A stretch of 64,000 nucleotides of DNA from Actinomadura montaniterrae (GTDB taxonomy: Bacteria > Actinomycetota > Actinomycetes > Streptosporangiales > Streptosporangiaceae), in the NCBI RefSeq assembly GCF_008923365.1, contig NZ_WBMR01000018.1, forward strand, positions 1 to 64,000, in the 5' to 3' direction. Made by a program: the position numbers and the translations under genes. Shown here piece by piece: positions 52,302-61,167 of this stretch. How positions within the stretch are numbered: position 1 is the first letter of the stretch; every line of letters begins with the position of its first letter. The notes under the pieces were generated by a model. The model saw only the letters and a program-made list of their open reading frames with translations. It was not told the origin of the DNA and ran no database searches.

Positions 52302-53512
52302 TCAGGCCGACCGGCCGATGACCCTGATCACCGGCAGCGAGGCGGTGCGTGCCTGGTCGGCTGGGCACGCCGTGATCGCTGGGCGTGGCTGCAGACCCGT
52401 TTGGGCGCCGAGTGCGGTCAGTGTTCGCGCCACGCCGGCCTGGGTGAGGGGGTGGTCGCCGGACGAATCGGTTGGCGGGATCGTCGCCAGCAACGGGCCT
52501 CGCAGTCCACGGGGGTGCTGATGCAGCCGTTCGGCACGGCAGGCCAGATAGGCGCGCATCGCCTCTTGGGCCGGTGGCGGGATGCTCAACAGCGGCACAT
52601 CCGGGTGGTCGCGGCCCAGCCGTCGTGTGAGGGGGTGTCAGTGTCGGCGACTCCGATGGTCTCGGCCAGGTCGGCGGCCAGCAATACCGGTACGGCAACG
52701 GTGGTGTAGTAGAGCGCGGTGACAAGTGCGGCGTCTCGCCAGGCGCTCTCGGAGCCGAGCCGCTCGGCGCGCCCCAGGGCGTGTTCGACCAGCACGGCGC
52801 TGGCGGCGAGGCTGTAGGGAGCAACGGGTCGACGGGCTCTCACCGGGCCTTTGCCCAGACGGATGTCGGCGGCCGGGTTGTGGTCGCTGGCCCCATGTTC
52901 GATCAGGAAGTTGTACCAGGAAGACAGCAGACCCCGCCGGGCGGCCAGAGTGCTGGCGGCGACGCCGAGGCGGCTTCGGCCGGGGCCCTGGTTGGGCAGA
53001 TACTCCAACCAGATTTCGGTGGTCTCGCGGTCGGGCACATGCGGGTAGTAGGTCCTTGACAGCCACTGTTGCAGAGTGCGCAGGTAGCTCGCGCGGCTGC
53101 TCGGCTTCTTGGTCAGCAACCAGGCGACAGTCAACTCCTCCCACGTCGGGGTCGGCGGCCGAAGGCAGTGTTCGCACTGGTCGTCATGTCCGCACTGGTC
53201 ATGGTGGGCCGGGCGGTGGCCGCCGCCGTCGGACGATGCGGCGGGCCGGCTCGACAGCTGGGCTTGTGCCAGTTGCTCCATCTGATCGCCCAGGATGGTG
53301 TGCATTTGCGCGCGTATTGCTTCGGCCTCGTCAGGTGCGTACGGCACCAGACCGCCGATGGTGACATGAGCACGGGAGCCGACCGGGGCGCGGGAGGCGC
53401 GGTCTTGGGGTTCGGAATCGGGGAAATCGGAGTCTGGCAGGGCGGGGTCGGTCATTGCGAGGCCCTTGTCGGTGAGGCTTGTCAGTAGGGCTTGGCGGTA
53501 GGGCGTTACCAC
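52302..53512 (-). pseudogene. tyrosine-recombinase-like protein, frameshifted and catalytically degenerate
   Basis: The N-terminal frame carries a SAM-like core-binding domain (TWEELTVAWLLTKKPSSRASYLRTLQQWL, read as two parts) and begins the catalytic fold (AALVTALYYTTVAVPVLLAADLAE), where the usual Arg of GLRVSEL is missing. Near 52620 the homology moves to another frame (GRDHPDVPLLSIPPPAQEAMRAYL to HPLTQAGVARTLTALGAQTGL). The second catalytic box (HxLRH) is also not conserved. A start at ATG 53455 with AAGGG upstream is likelier than the GTG at 53512 that overlaps the upstream stop. It ends the five-gene mobile operon. Confidence 0.6.
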
Positions 53513-54330
53513 TCGGGTCCGGCGGGCCGAGGAGGCTGCCGCACCGTGGCCGTTCCGGCCGGCTGGTCGGCGGGCTGGTCGGTCAGGCGCAACGCGAACA
53601 GCATGTCGGTGTGGGGGATCAGCCGCACGGGCCGGCCCGCGGTCTCGTGGTGGGCGGGTGCCTGTGCGGCTCCCCGCCAGATGAGAGGCTCTGCGGTGCT
53701 CCAGGGCACCAGGGGCGGCCCGGCGTGCGCACCTACCGCATGGGCGCGAATGGCGACCAGCAGAAGGGGCGTGTGGTCAGCTGACAACGACCGCACCTGC
53801 CCCATCAGCTCGCAGAGCCGATCGGTATAGCGGTTCAGGTCCGTGCGATCGCACGTGATCAGCTCCAGTCGGCCGTGAGCGTGCCGCACCGTCATCACAT
53901 TGCCCAGGCGAAGCATCTGCCCTATCAGCTCCAACACGGCGTCCAACTCGTTGGCGCGCAGCTGGAGGGCGGTCATCACCGTTGCTTCGGTCAGCGCACC
54001 GTAGGTCAGCAGCGCCGCCAGTACGGCACGGGCGGTGTCCCAGCTGACGTGTCCGAATTCCGGGGCGGGGCTTGGCACGCCCGGGTCTTGTTCGCTGGTG
54101 CCCGTCCCGGCAGCGGGATCGTCGGCGATCAGCAGATCGTCGACGGCCAGCCCGAGAAGGTCGGCGATCGCCACGAGCTCGGCCGCGGTGAGGTCGTGCA
54201 GCCCGTGCAAATGCTGCCGCAAATTCCACCCGTCCAGGTGGAGTCCGGCACGCATGGCCAGCGTGCTCGGAAGCAGATCGCGTTCGGCAGCGCGTTGCCA
54301 AAGGCGGTCGAGGTCAAGTCGGCGCGGCAT
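53506..54330 (-). CDS. helix-turn-helix (XRE-like) protein of unknown mobile operon, 274 aa
   Basis: The N-terminal 60 residues form an XRE-like HTH (STLAMRAGLHLDGWNLRQHLHG, TAAELVAIADLLGLAVDDLL). The middle has a winged-helix-like stretch (TARAVLAALLTYGALTEATVM). The C-terminal part is acidic and unrecognised. ATG 54330 overlaps the 91-residue gene, and the stop is next to the recombinase start. It probably regulates or partners the recombinase-like protein. Confidence 0.72.
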   Translation of the reverse strand: MPRRLDLDRLWQRAAERDLLPSTLAMRAGLHLDGWNLRQHLHGLHDLTAAELVAIADLLGLAVDDLLIADDPAAGTGTSEQDPGVPSPAPEFGHVSWDTARAVLAALLTYGALTEATVMTALQLRANELDAVLELIGQMLRLGNVMTVRHAHGRLELITCDRTDLNRYTDRLCELMGQVRSLSADHTPLLLVAIRAHAVGAHAGPPLVPWSTAEPLIWRGAAQAPAHHETAGRPVRLIPHTDMLFALRLTDQPADQPAGTATVRQPPRPAGPEW

Positions 54331-54589
54331 AGCTGCCCTGTTCCAGCCCCGGGACGGTATGGATGTTGGGATGCGGCGGATCGGCCACCCAGTGCACGGC
54401 GATGTCGGCGTACCAGGGCAGGCCCGGGCTCCGTGGCAGCGGGAACTGATCGGTCGGCAGTCCACATGCGCTCGCCGCCTCCCACACCAGGCCTGCGCGG
54501 ACCCCGATCCCCTCGGCCAGCAGCCGACCGTAGGACGGGGGGTCGCTCAGCTCAGCGTATGACCGGCCAGCAGGTGGCGGGCGCACCAT
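54314..54589 (-). CDS. 91-aa hypothetical protein of the mobile operon
   Basis: Contains a tryptophan- and proline-rich segment (SPGLPWYADIAVHWVADPPHPN) and a helical LLAEGIGVRAGLVWEAASACG. Overlaps the HTH gene by 17 bases and the 55-residue gene by 43 bases. No family recognised. The dense overlaps support it as a real gene. Confidence 0.6.
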   Translation of the reverse strand: MVRPPPAGRSYAELSDPPSYGRLLAEGIGVRAGLVWEAASACGLPTDQFPLPRSPGLPWYADIAVHWVADPPHPNIHTVPGLEQGSYAAPT

Positions 54590-54714
54590 GGCACGGGCAC
54601 CATGATCTGCCCACCGGAGCGCCCAGCAGGGTCGTCGACGACCAAGGTGGAGACATCGTCGGCCAGGTCACGGACCGACACCATGCCCAGCCGGGAGAAG
54701 GTCAAAGCGGTCAT
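54547..54714 (-). CDS. 55-aa hypothetical protein of the mobile operon
   Basis: Begins MTALTFSRLGMVSVRDLADD and ends CARHLLAGHTLS. Its ATG (54714-54712) shares one base with the preceding stop (TGATG), a coupled arrangement, and it fills a gap that would otherwise be empty in a tightly packed operon. Function unknown. Confidence 0.5.
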   Translation of the reverse strand: MTALTFSRLGMVSVRDLADDVSTLVVDDPAGRSGGQIMVPVPWCARHLLAGHTLS

Positions 54715-56050
54715 CAGGTGCACCGCAGCGCCGCCGAGGCCGCAGGTTCGACCACGCTGGATCTGATTTGCTCGACCAGATCGGCGGTGAACGGCGGACT
54801 CATGAAGCCTGGACCTGGTGCACGGCCAGGGTCGGGGGGCAGCGTCAGCAGCAGCCCGTGCCGCAAGAACCCCGCCTGCGCACCGCGCAGCAACGCGATG
54901 GAGTGGTCCGCAGACGGGCTGGTCGACACCAGCGACAGCAGATAGGTGCGCACATCGTCGTCAACGAGCCACCGGAACGGATACAGCCGCACCGCCGGTG
55001 ACCCCGCCGGTGTCCCCGCTGGCTCCGGCCCGGTTCCGCCCAGCGCCTGTGCCCCGCTGAGGTCCTGGACAGAACCCGTTTGCGAACCTGTTTCCAGAGC
55101 CGGTAACGCTGCCGGCTCCTTCGGCTCGTAGCGGGGGTGGTTGGTCAAGAATGCGCACGCCGAATCCATCCCGGTCGCGTACAGGGCGTCGACGAGGGCG
55201 AACTCACGGCGCGGCAGCCGCCGGAACACCTCGGCCCGGAACCGCGGGAGCTGGAGATCGGGCAGTCGCGGCAGCGGCAGCGGCTGCGCCGGCGCCTCCA
55301 CCAGCGCCTCCGCTTGGGCCTCGGTGGCATCCGCGCAGCCGGCCTGCGCACCGACCGGCGAGCAGTACATGGCCGCCGGCGTGGGCGGGGACAGTGTCGG
55401 GCGGCGGTCCCGCGCCACCGCGAACGCCCGCTGAATGTCGGGCAGGACTGCAAGCGGCGCGGCCGGCAGCACCGCATGCCAGTCGGCGGGCGGTGCCGCA
55501 TGCCACACCAGCGTCAGCGCCGCGCCGGTGTCGGCGGCCAACTCAAACAGCCGGGCCAGCGCGGTCGGCTCCAGCAGGTGTGCGCGCAGCACGGTCACAT
55601 CGGTGATCTGATAACCGCAGATCCAGGCCCCGGCCTGCCGCCACACCCGCGCGATGTCCCGCTTCTCCCACCTGGTGTGCGGCTGTTTCCCCAGTACCAC
55701 CAACAGATCATGGCCCAGGCTCAGCAAACCCTTGGAACTCGCAGTGGGATGCACGGTGATGCGTCCGGCGGCGGCGTCATGCGCCTCCAACGCCTCCCGG
55801 TATGCCGGTAGTCATTGTGAGCATCGACCACGATCACCACTGCGGGCACCGCCCCGCCTACGGCGTCCTGTCCCACCCCCTCCTGCCCCGCAGCCCCCTG
55901 CCCCGATGCTGCCTGCCCCGATGCTGCCTGCCCCGATGCTGCCTGCGCCACGCTCCACCGGCTCCCCCGATCCGAGGCGTCCGCACCCGAGCTCGCACCC
56001 GGGCGCAGGCCTGCGCGTGCTGCCGACGCGCGCCGCAGCGGGCCGCTCAT
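54714..56050 (-). pseudogene. repeat-containing protein of the mobile operon, broken by an 8-bp duplication
   Basis: Two frames join into one protein: the first (ATG 56050, overlapping the upstream stop) has three AASGQ repeats and ends VVIVVDAHNDYR; the second, after about 55800, continues as REALEAHDAAAGRITVHP and LLSLGHDLLVVLGKQPH. At the junction CCGGTA is repeated with TG between, an 8-bp near-duplication whose removal restores one frame through DYREALEAHD. The long C-terminal part (YQITDVTVLRAHLL, LTLVWHAAPP) has no domain I recognise, and no Walker motif. Originally about 445 residues. Confidence 0.62.
55898..55942. repeat. 15-bp tandem repeat, three copies
   Basis: CTGCCCCGATGCTGC repeated at 55898, 55913 and 55928, encoding the AASGQ repeats of the broken gene on the minus strand. 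Confidence 0.85.
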
Positions 56051-56371
56051 GGCTCACCACCGAGCCTGCTGAACACCCACCCCAGCACCTGCCGATCGAC
56101 CGTGGCGCGGCCCGACTCCCGCAGCGCGTGGTCGGCCAGCACGGTGATCCGCGCCCACGCCCGGAAGTTGCCGTGAGCCGCGCTCGTATTGGCGAACACG
56201 ATCACCTCCGGGTCGGCGTCGCGCCAGATCGGATGGTAGGAAGGGATGACCGTCAGCACCTCCTCATCGGACAGCCCCTGCATCTCCTGCCAGACCAGCA
56301 CACGCGACGACAGCATCGGTTCGCGCCGCAGCACTCGGTAGCAGTCGTAGCACGGCCACCTGGGGTGAGAT
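56047..56371 (-). pseudogene. C-terminal part of an ATPase-like gene, cut by an IS3 element
   Basis: The readable part (CYRVLRREPMLSSRVLVW, YHPIWRDADPEVIVFANTS, HGNFRAWARITVLADHAL) looks like the C-terminal region of an AAA/TniB-type NTPase; the Walker motifs would lie upstream and are lost beyond the IS3 boundary. Its stop overlaps the start of the next gene (ATGA). No matching 5' half is found on the other side of the IS3, so insertion was accompanied or followed by deletion. Assignment to AAA ATPases is tentative. Confidence 0.5.
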
Positions 56372-56374
56372 GGG

Positions 56375-57256
56375 TCAGTCGGTCGATGGCGAGGTGCGGT
56401 GTTGCTCCTCGAAGGCGACCGGGCTCAGCATTCCAAGGCTGGAATGCCTTATGAATGGGTTATACCAGCACTCGATCCATTCAAACACTGCGGCGGCGAG
56501 TTCGGCTCTCGTCGACCACTTCTTGGTGTCCAGAAGCTCGAGTTGCATCGTTCCCCAGAATGACTCCATCATTGCATTGTCGAAGCAATCGCCGACCGTG
56601 CCCATCGAGCCGAGCAGTCCAGCATCCCGCAGGCGCTTCCCGAATGCCCAGGACGTGTATTGCGTCCCGTGGTCGGAGTGCAGAACCGTGGAGGCGGCCG
56701 GTGGTTTGCGGCGGGTCACCGACGCGGCCATCGCGTCGATGACCAGTTCGCTGGTTTGCCGGATATCGATGGAATGGCCGACGATGCGGCGGGAGAAGCA
56801 GTCAAGAACCGCTGCGCAGTAGAGTTTCCCCTCGGCGGTCGGGTGTTCGGTGATATCGGTGACCCAGAGACGGTCCGGGGCCTCGGCGTCGAACGCGCGC
56901 TGCACCAGGTCCTCCTCGGTGGGCTCGTTGACCGGGTTGCGGCGGCCCTTGCGCCGGTAGATCCCCTGGATGCCCGCCTCGCGCATGAGCCGCTCCACCC
57001 GTTTGTGGTTCACCCGCTCACCCAGCCCGAGTGTCAGTTCGGCGTGGACGCGAGGTGCACCGTAGCTGAGCCGGGATTCGGCGTGGACGGCGCGGATGAG
57101 CTTGAGTAATTCGGCGTTGCTCTGTTTGCGGATCGAGGTGGGCCGGCCGAGCCAGTCTTTGTAGCCGGAGCGGGAGACGCCCAGGACTCGGCAGGCCACC
57201 GCGACGGGAATGTCGTAATCGGCAATTTCACGGACCAGCGAGTACCTTATTTTGGG
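56375..57256 (-). CDS. IS3-family transposase OrfB (DDE integrase), expressed by -1 frameshift
   Basis: HTH_21-like lead-in (PVAVACRVLGVSRSGYKDWL) then the rve integrase core: Asp in LWVTDITEHPTAEGKLY, Asp in LHSDHGTQYTS, Glu in DNAMMESFWGT. Entered from orfA by slippage on CCCAAAA, giving the fusion OrfAB. Full length, no internal stops. Moves the element. Confidence 0.88.
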   Translation of the reverse strand, partial: PKIRYSLVREIADYDIPVAVACRVLGVSRSGYKDWLGRPTSIRKQSNAELLKLIRAVHAESRLSYGAPRVHAELTLGLGERVNHKRVERLMREAGIQGIYRRKGRRNPVNEPTEEDLVQRAFDAEAPDRLWVTDITEHPTAEGKLYCAAVLDCFSRRIVGHSIDIRQTSELVIDAMAASVTRRKPPAASTVLHSDHGTQYTSWAFGKRLRDAGLLGSMGTVGDCFDNAMMESFWGTMQLELLDTKKWSTRAELAAAVFEWIECWYNPFIRHSSLGMLSPVAFEEQHRTSPSTD

Positions 57257-57534
57257 AGCACGTTCTCGCGGGCGAAGTACGCCGCCGCCCGTTTGAGGAT
57301 CTCGTCCTCCAATTCCAGCTGTTTGGCCTTGCGGCGCAGTTCGACCAGTTCCTTCTTCTCGGCGCTGGTCAGGCCGTCCCCGCGGCCCTCGTCGGCCTCT
57401 GCCTGTCGAATCCAATTGCTCAGGCACGACTGGCTGATGCCCAAGCTCTTGGCCAGCGCCGTGACCGGTTTGTCGCCGGTCCGGGCCAGCTCGACAGCAC
57501 GGCGCCGGAACTCCGGCGGATGAGGTGGCGGCAC
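57247..57534 (-). CDS. IS3-family OrfA (HTH protein)
   Basis: A 95-residue protein with HTH_Tnp_1 region FRRRAVELARTGDKPVTALAKSLGISQSCLSNW (two parts here) and a leucine-zipper-like tail (EKKELVELRRKAKQLELEDEIL). GTG 57534 has AAGGAAG six bases upstream. Near its stop lies the heptamer C-CCA-AAA (57256-57250), the canonical -1 slippery pattern, giving OrfAB. Confidence 0.85.
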   Translation of the reverse strand: MPPPHPPEFRRRAVELARTGDKPVTALAKSLGISQSCLSNWIRQAEADEGRGDGLTSAEKKELVELRRKAKQLELEDEILKRAAAYFARENVLPK

Positions 57535-57576
57535 GAGACACTTCCTTCCCCGTTGGCCCACGGCCAACTCAGGTCA

Positions 57577-58288
57577 CGTGGCCGTGGAACGGGGGGAAGC
57601 TCACCATCAGGCGCGACGGCTTGGCGATCGGGGACAGCGTGGGCTGTGGAGCGTGGCGATCGCCGTACGGCACTCGGGTGGAGACGGCGATGCCCCGCAA
57701 CCGCATACCTGACCCGGCCGACGCGAACCGTGGATCGTCGGGCGTCCTGGTGGTACCCATCGAGGTCAAGGGTCAGGTACATGAATCTCGCGTTGGCCCG
57801 GAGCGCGAGCAGGCTGCCCTGTACCGATCACCGTGGCCATCGAGAACGTGGCTACTCCGGTCGCTTGGAAGTCCGGGAGTGGCCGCCGGCACCACAGGAA
57901 GCCGCCCGCCCTCGAACCGCCGGGAGGGCGGGCGGTCTTCTTGTAGGCCGTTCATCCAACTCAACAGCTGTCACTGAGTGCCGTCGAAATTCTCACGGCT
58001 CTGATTTTTGGGATCTTTTGGCCACGCTTTTCATGCTGGATGGCTCCACTCTTCTTTCGACCTCTTGGCTCTTATATTTGGCCGCCCCGAGAGAGGACAG
58101 CGGTTTCAGGACCATTACCGGCCACCCCAGGAGCCCAGGGTCCTTCATTTCGACGAGCATCCCCATAAGGATGCCCGGCCAGGGGTCATGGAGGGCTGAA
58201 TAATGGCGATCGCCTCCCTTTTGGCCCCTTTTGATGCGCCTTGACCGTCACCACGGAAGTCAGACCCGTGACGATCCCCCGGAAACGG
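57577..58288. other. 712-base region without a supported gene
   Basis: Frames of 60-230 codons overlap here but none has a domain, good start site or consistent codon use. The right half (57940-58260) is noticeably less G+C-rich than the rest of the window. One strong hairpin lies at 57902-57935. It may be scar sequence from IS insertion and deletion. Confidence 0.5.
57902..57935 (+). terminator. terminator hairpin without an obvious gene
   Basis: CCGCCCGCCCTC (57902-57913) pairs perfectly with GAGGGCGGGCGG (57924-57935), followed by TCTTCTTG. It has the form of a plus-strand intrinsic terminator, so a gene or transcript probably once ended here. Confidence 0.6.
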
Positions 58289-58762
58289 TCAACGCCGGTA
58301 GTAGTAAGCCTTATTGCTTTGCAGATCGGCTCTCAGGCTGACATTGCTGCAGTTGTTCTGGGTGAACTTTCCCACGAGGCCCTGGTTGGCGCCGCGGAAG
58401 GTGATGATCCAGCCGGGAGAGTCCCAGGTCACCTTGGACACGACGGCGATGTGACCGTTAGGGGCGATGACGTTGTTCCTCCACACCGCCACATCGCCGA
58501 CGTTGGGATCGATCCCGTAGCCGACGTATGCGAAGCCGTTCCGCTGCAGGACCGGCCCCATGTCAGTGGCATTGGCCATGGCTCCGGTGAGCCTTTCGTA
58601 GCGCTGCACGAAGGTCACGCATTGGCAGAAGTCCGCTGCCGATGCGGGACGCTGAAGGATCGGAGCGCTTACCACCGCGCAAACGAGCGCCAGTGCGGTG
58701 GCCAGGCGAACGGCGAGTCGGGCGTACGAGGGACGCGCATCCCGTGAGGGGGATTTCTCCAA
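58289..58762 (-). CDS. secreted CHAP-domain protein (cysteine amidase/endopeptidase)
   Basis: A 157-residue protein with a signal peptide (basic MEKSPSRDARPSYARL, hydrophobic ATALALVCAVVSA, cleavage near ASAADF). The CHAP fold has its cysteine in CQCVTFVQRY and histidine in APNGHIAVVSKV, followed by VTWDSPGWIITFRG. Acts on peptidoglycan peptides or amide bonds. The start is a TTG at 58762 with GAGGAAG upstream. Single-gene unit in the accessory region. Confidence 0.8.
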   Translation of the reverse strand: MEKSPSRDARPSYARLAVRLATALALVCAVVSAPILQRPASAADFCQCVTFVQRYERLTGAMANATDMGPVLQRNGFAYVGYGIDPNVGDVAVWRNNVIAPNGHIAVVSKVTWDSPGWIITFRGANQGLVGKFTQNNCSNVSLRADLQSNKAYYYRR

Positions 58763-58813
58763 AATACTTCCTCAGGTAAGGCCCCACCACGTACCAAGGC
58801 AGGGCGAGATTGA

Positions 58814-59120
58814 TCACCTACATTGATCATTCTCCCCCTTTCGATGATTCTGGTCAATAGATTCGATAGCACAATATCGTTCACGGTCATCGAGGCCCGG
58901 CAATCCCTCGCCGAGGAGGGTGCAGAGTTGGGAGCGACGTAGTACCTCTTCCTCATTATCCGAGGACAGGTCGATCAGCCAGTTCTCCGAGTGGACGACA
59001 TCTTCGCCCTGCCCCCAGTGCGGTGAGGGGAGGCTTTCCAATCGCGGCGGAGTTAGGACTCGTCGAACCTGCGCCTCGGTCGTTACGACCCGCTTGGCGA
59101 TGTCGACATAAACGGTCGGG
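58814..59120 (-). pseudogene. C-terminal fragment of an unrecognised gene fused to the broken SGNH gene
   Basis: From about YVDIAKRVVTTEAQVRRVL to the stop, the frame has normal coding composition (PSPHWGQGEDVVHSENWLIDLSSDNEEEVLRR) and a low-GC end, but it abuts SGNH hydrolase sequence at about 59120 without a start. It is the tail of another gene joined by deletion. The acidic, Trp-containing sequence has no family I recognise. Confidence 0.45.
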
Positions 59121-59851
59121 GCATGACCAGGTGCTCGGCCAATTGGTCGGGGTAGCGGTCGTTGGCGTCTGGAGTGCTGCCCATGCCGTCGGTGATGGAG
59201 TCGCCGAAGGCGACGGTGGCGGAGCGTTGCGGCGGGACGCCGGTCAGATCCAGCCCCGCTCAGGTAGTACCAGGACTGGGTCGTCTCGGTGAACGCGGCG
59301 GCGCCGGCGTCGGCCTGGTGGTCGCCTTCGGCTCGGTAGCCGGTGGCTTGGGCCAGTGCGTGGTAGGTCGGTCCGGCCAGGACCAGGGCGACTGTCACCG
59401 AGTCCGGCGGCACCAGCTTGAGCTGCACCGGGTTGCTGGCGAGTTCGGCGCCGGCCGGGATGGCGAAGGTGCGCGCCCGTTTGAGGGTGAGGTGCCGGAG
59501 GGTGCCCTTCCGGACGGCTGCTCCGCTCGCGGCGCGGGCGATGGTCGCTCCGGTGACCGTCAGCGGGGCGGTGCCGTAGAGGTTCGACAGCCTGATCCGG
59601 GCCAATGTGCCGCCGGTAGTAACGCGGACGATTTGGCGGATGGTCTGGTGAGCGAAGCCTTCTTCGGACCAGTTCGGGGTGAAGCTCGGGCCCGGACGCT
59701 GCGGTGCGGCGGTCCAGGCGGCGGTCCAGGCGTGCGAGGCCGTAGTGGTGGCCGGTCCGCGCGTGGTCGCGGACGCCGGCCCGGTTGCGATCGGCCAGGC
59801 CGCGGGGGTGAGGGCGGTGGTCGACGACAGCCAGCGTGGAATGGAACGCAT
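59121..59851 (-). pseudogene. SGNH/GDSL hydrolase, frameshifted and 3'-truncated
   Basis: The N-terminal beta-sandwich is readable (WTAAWTAAPQRPGPSF, VTTGGTLARIRLSNLYGTAPL, TETTQSWYYLSG). A single extra base after SWYYLSG shifts the frame; the next frame continues LDLTGVPPQRSATVAFGDSITDGMGS (given here as two parts) with the catalytic Ser of FGDSITDG, to about HLVMPR at 59120, where the homology ends. The active-site Asp/His half is lost. Confidence 0.75.
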
Positions 59852-59914
59852 TTTCGGTGGTTCTTAAATTCGCTTGTCTGGATGGTGTGCTTCCGGCGGC
59901 TCGGTAGGGGCGGG

Positions 59915-60337
59915 TCAGCTGTGAAGGGCCTCGATCAGCCATCGGCCGTCATTCCGGCAGAGTGTCCACGTGGCCGATTCGCCCTGCTCGTCCGTAGCCC
60001 CGGTCTGGCCCGAAAGCATCGTGGCGCTCCTGGTGATGACGACCGCCACGTCCTGGCGGAGGAACCGGACGCTTCGCACGGCATGGACGCGCTGCGAGCC
60101 CTTCAGGCAGGTAGCGAACGCCGCCGCCATCGCGGTTCGGACCTCGATCCGGTCCCGCAGGAGGACGCCCGGCAGGATCACCGTCGCCTGTTCGGCGTAC
60201 CGACGGGTGAAGGCACCCGCGTCGCCGTCGGCCCACGCCTGCGAAATGTCCTCGAACACGGCGGCCACGGTCTGTTCTCCGGCCTCGGTGCTCAGGCCGC
60301 CACCGGGCCTCACAGCATGCGTACGACCACTCTTCAC
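59915..60337 (-). CDS. SnoaL/SgcJ-type NTF2-fold protein
   Basis: A 140-residue cone-shaped NTF2-like protein: FEDISQAWADGDAGAFTRRYAEQATVILPGVLLRDR, and the C-terminal WTLCRNDGRWLIEALHS. These are small polyketide-cyclase-like or binding proteins (SgcJ/EcaC family). GTG 60337 has GGGAGC five bases before. Function unknown. Confidence 0.78.
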   Translation of the reverse strand: MKSGRTHAVRPGGGLSTEAGEQTVAAVFEDISQAWADGDAGAFTRRYAEQATVILPGVLLRDRIEVRTAMAAAFATCLKGSQRVHAVRSVRFLRQDVAVVITRSATMLSGQTGATDEQGESATWTLCRNDGRWLIEALHS

Positions 60338-60438
60338 AATGTGCTCCCGATGTCAGAGGGTGTCTCTTGCCGGCCCGGGTGTCGGGCCGAGCAGGCCCCT
60401 ACGGCGCCGCGGGCCGGAGATCCCGGCTCAAGTGAGCA

Positions 60439-61062
60439 TTACCGATCACCCTTTAGGGGTTCGGGGTGCCGGTCCGGCGGCCGCCAGCGGGTGATGACGA
60501 TTCCGCAGTCGGTGGGGGTGGCGTCCAGGAGGGTGAGGCGTCCGGTGGCGAGGGTGTCGCCGAAGATCTGTGGGCCGTGCCCGGCGATGCCGGGGTTGAT
60601 GTAGAGCTGCAGTTCGTCGACGAGGCCATGGTCGAGCAGTGCCGCAACGAAGCCGGCGCCGCCGAAGCAGACCAGGTCGCCGCCGGTGGCCTGCTTGGCC
60701 TGCTGCACTGCTTCCGTGAAATCGCCGGTGATCACCGTCGTGCCCGGCCATTGGGTGGTCAGCGCGTGCCGGGTGACGACGACCTTCGCAAGCTGGCCGA
60801 TCCGGGCCGCGAAGGCGTAGTCGGGATCGTCGCGATGCTGCTGGGCGGTGCCGCGCCAGTGGTCCAGGTAGCCTTCGCTGATCATCGGCCGGCTGAGCAG
60901 GATCCCCGAGGCGGACGCGAACACCTCGTTGAACCGCGCGCGGACGTCGGGAGTCCAGGGCCAGTCCGGCCCCCAGTCCCACAGCTGCCACCGTGCCCCG
61001 GCGACATCACTGCCCACGCAGCCGTCGACCGACATCTGCATCGAGACGACAAGGCGGCTCAC
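60439..61062 (-). CDS. RibD C-terminal / dihydrofolate-reductase family protein
   Basis: A 207-residue reductase-fold protein: LVVSMQMSVDGCVG at the N-terminus, DLVCFGGAGFVAALLDHGLVDELQLYI and IFGDTLATGRLTLLDA, the standard RibD_C signature. These NADPH-dependent proteins are common stress or resistance accessory proteins in actinomycetes; the substrate is unknown. Confidence 0.82.
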   Translation of the reverse strand: MSRLVVSMQMSVDGCVGSDVAGARWQLWDWGPDWPWTPDVRARFNEVFASASGILLSRPMISEGYLDHWRGTAQQHRDDPDYAFAARIGQLAKVVVTRHALTTQWPGTTVITGDFTEAVQQAKQATGGDLVCFGGAGFVAALLDHGLVDELQLYINPGIAGHGPQIFGDTLATGRLTLLDATPTDCGIVITRWRPPDRHPEPLKGDR

Positions 61063-61167
61063 CGTTTCACCTCCCCATCAGCGTTCATCGGGTTCTCTCT
61101 TCGGACGGATGGATGGTTCGGCACGCCCTCGTCTCCCGCCGCCACGACTTTCCACGGCCCGGTGCCA

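Larger units (their letters stand above)
56371..57576 (-). mobile_element. IS3-family insertion sequence, about 1.2 kb
   Basis: Carries orfA and orfB with an intact DDE transposase. Boundaries are estimated from weakly similar ends (TGGGTCAGTCGG at 56371 and TGACCTGAGTTGG on the minus strand from 57576) and are uncertain; no 3-4 bp target duplication is clear. It interrupts the mobile operon to its left. Probably still functional. Confidence 0.75.

Noticed and set aside
55898-55942. CRISPR-like repeat array
   Set aside because: Three 15-bp units directly abutting without spacers and encoding a peptide repeat; a coding tandem repeat, not CRISPR. No other spaced repeats were seen in the window.
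57520-58203. Frames of 150-227 codons at 57.5-58.2 kb
   Set aside because: Several overlapping frames, none with a domain, ribosome site or consistent codon use; partly overlap the IS3 end.
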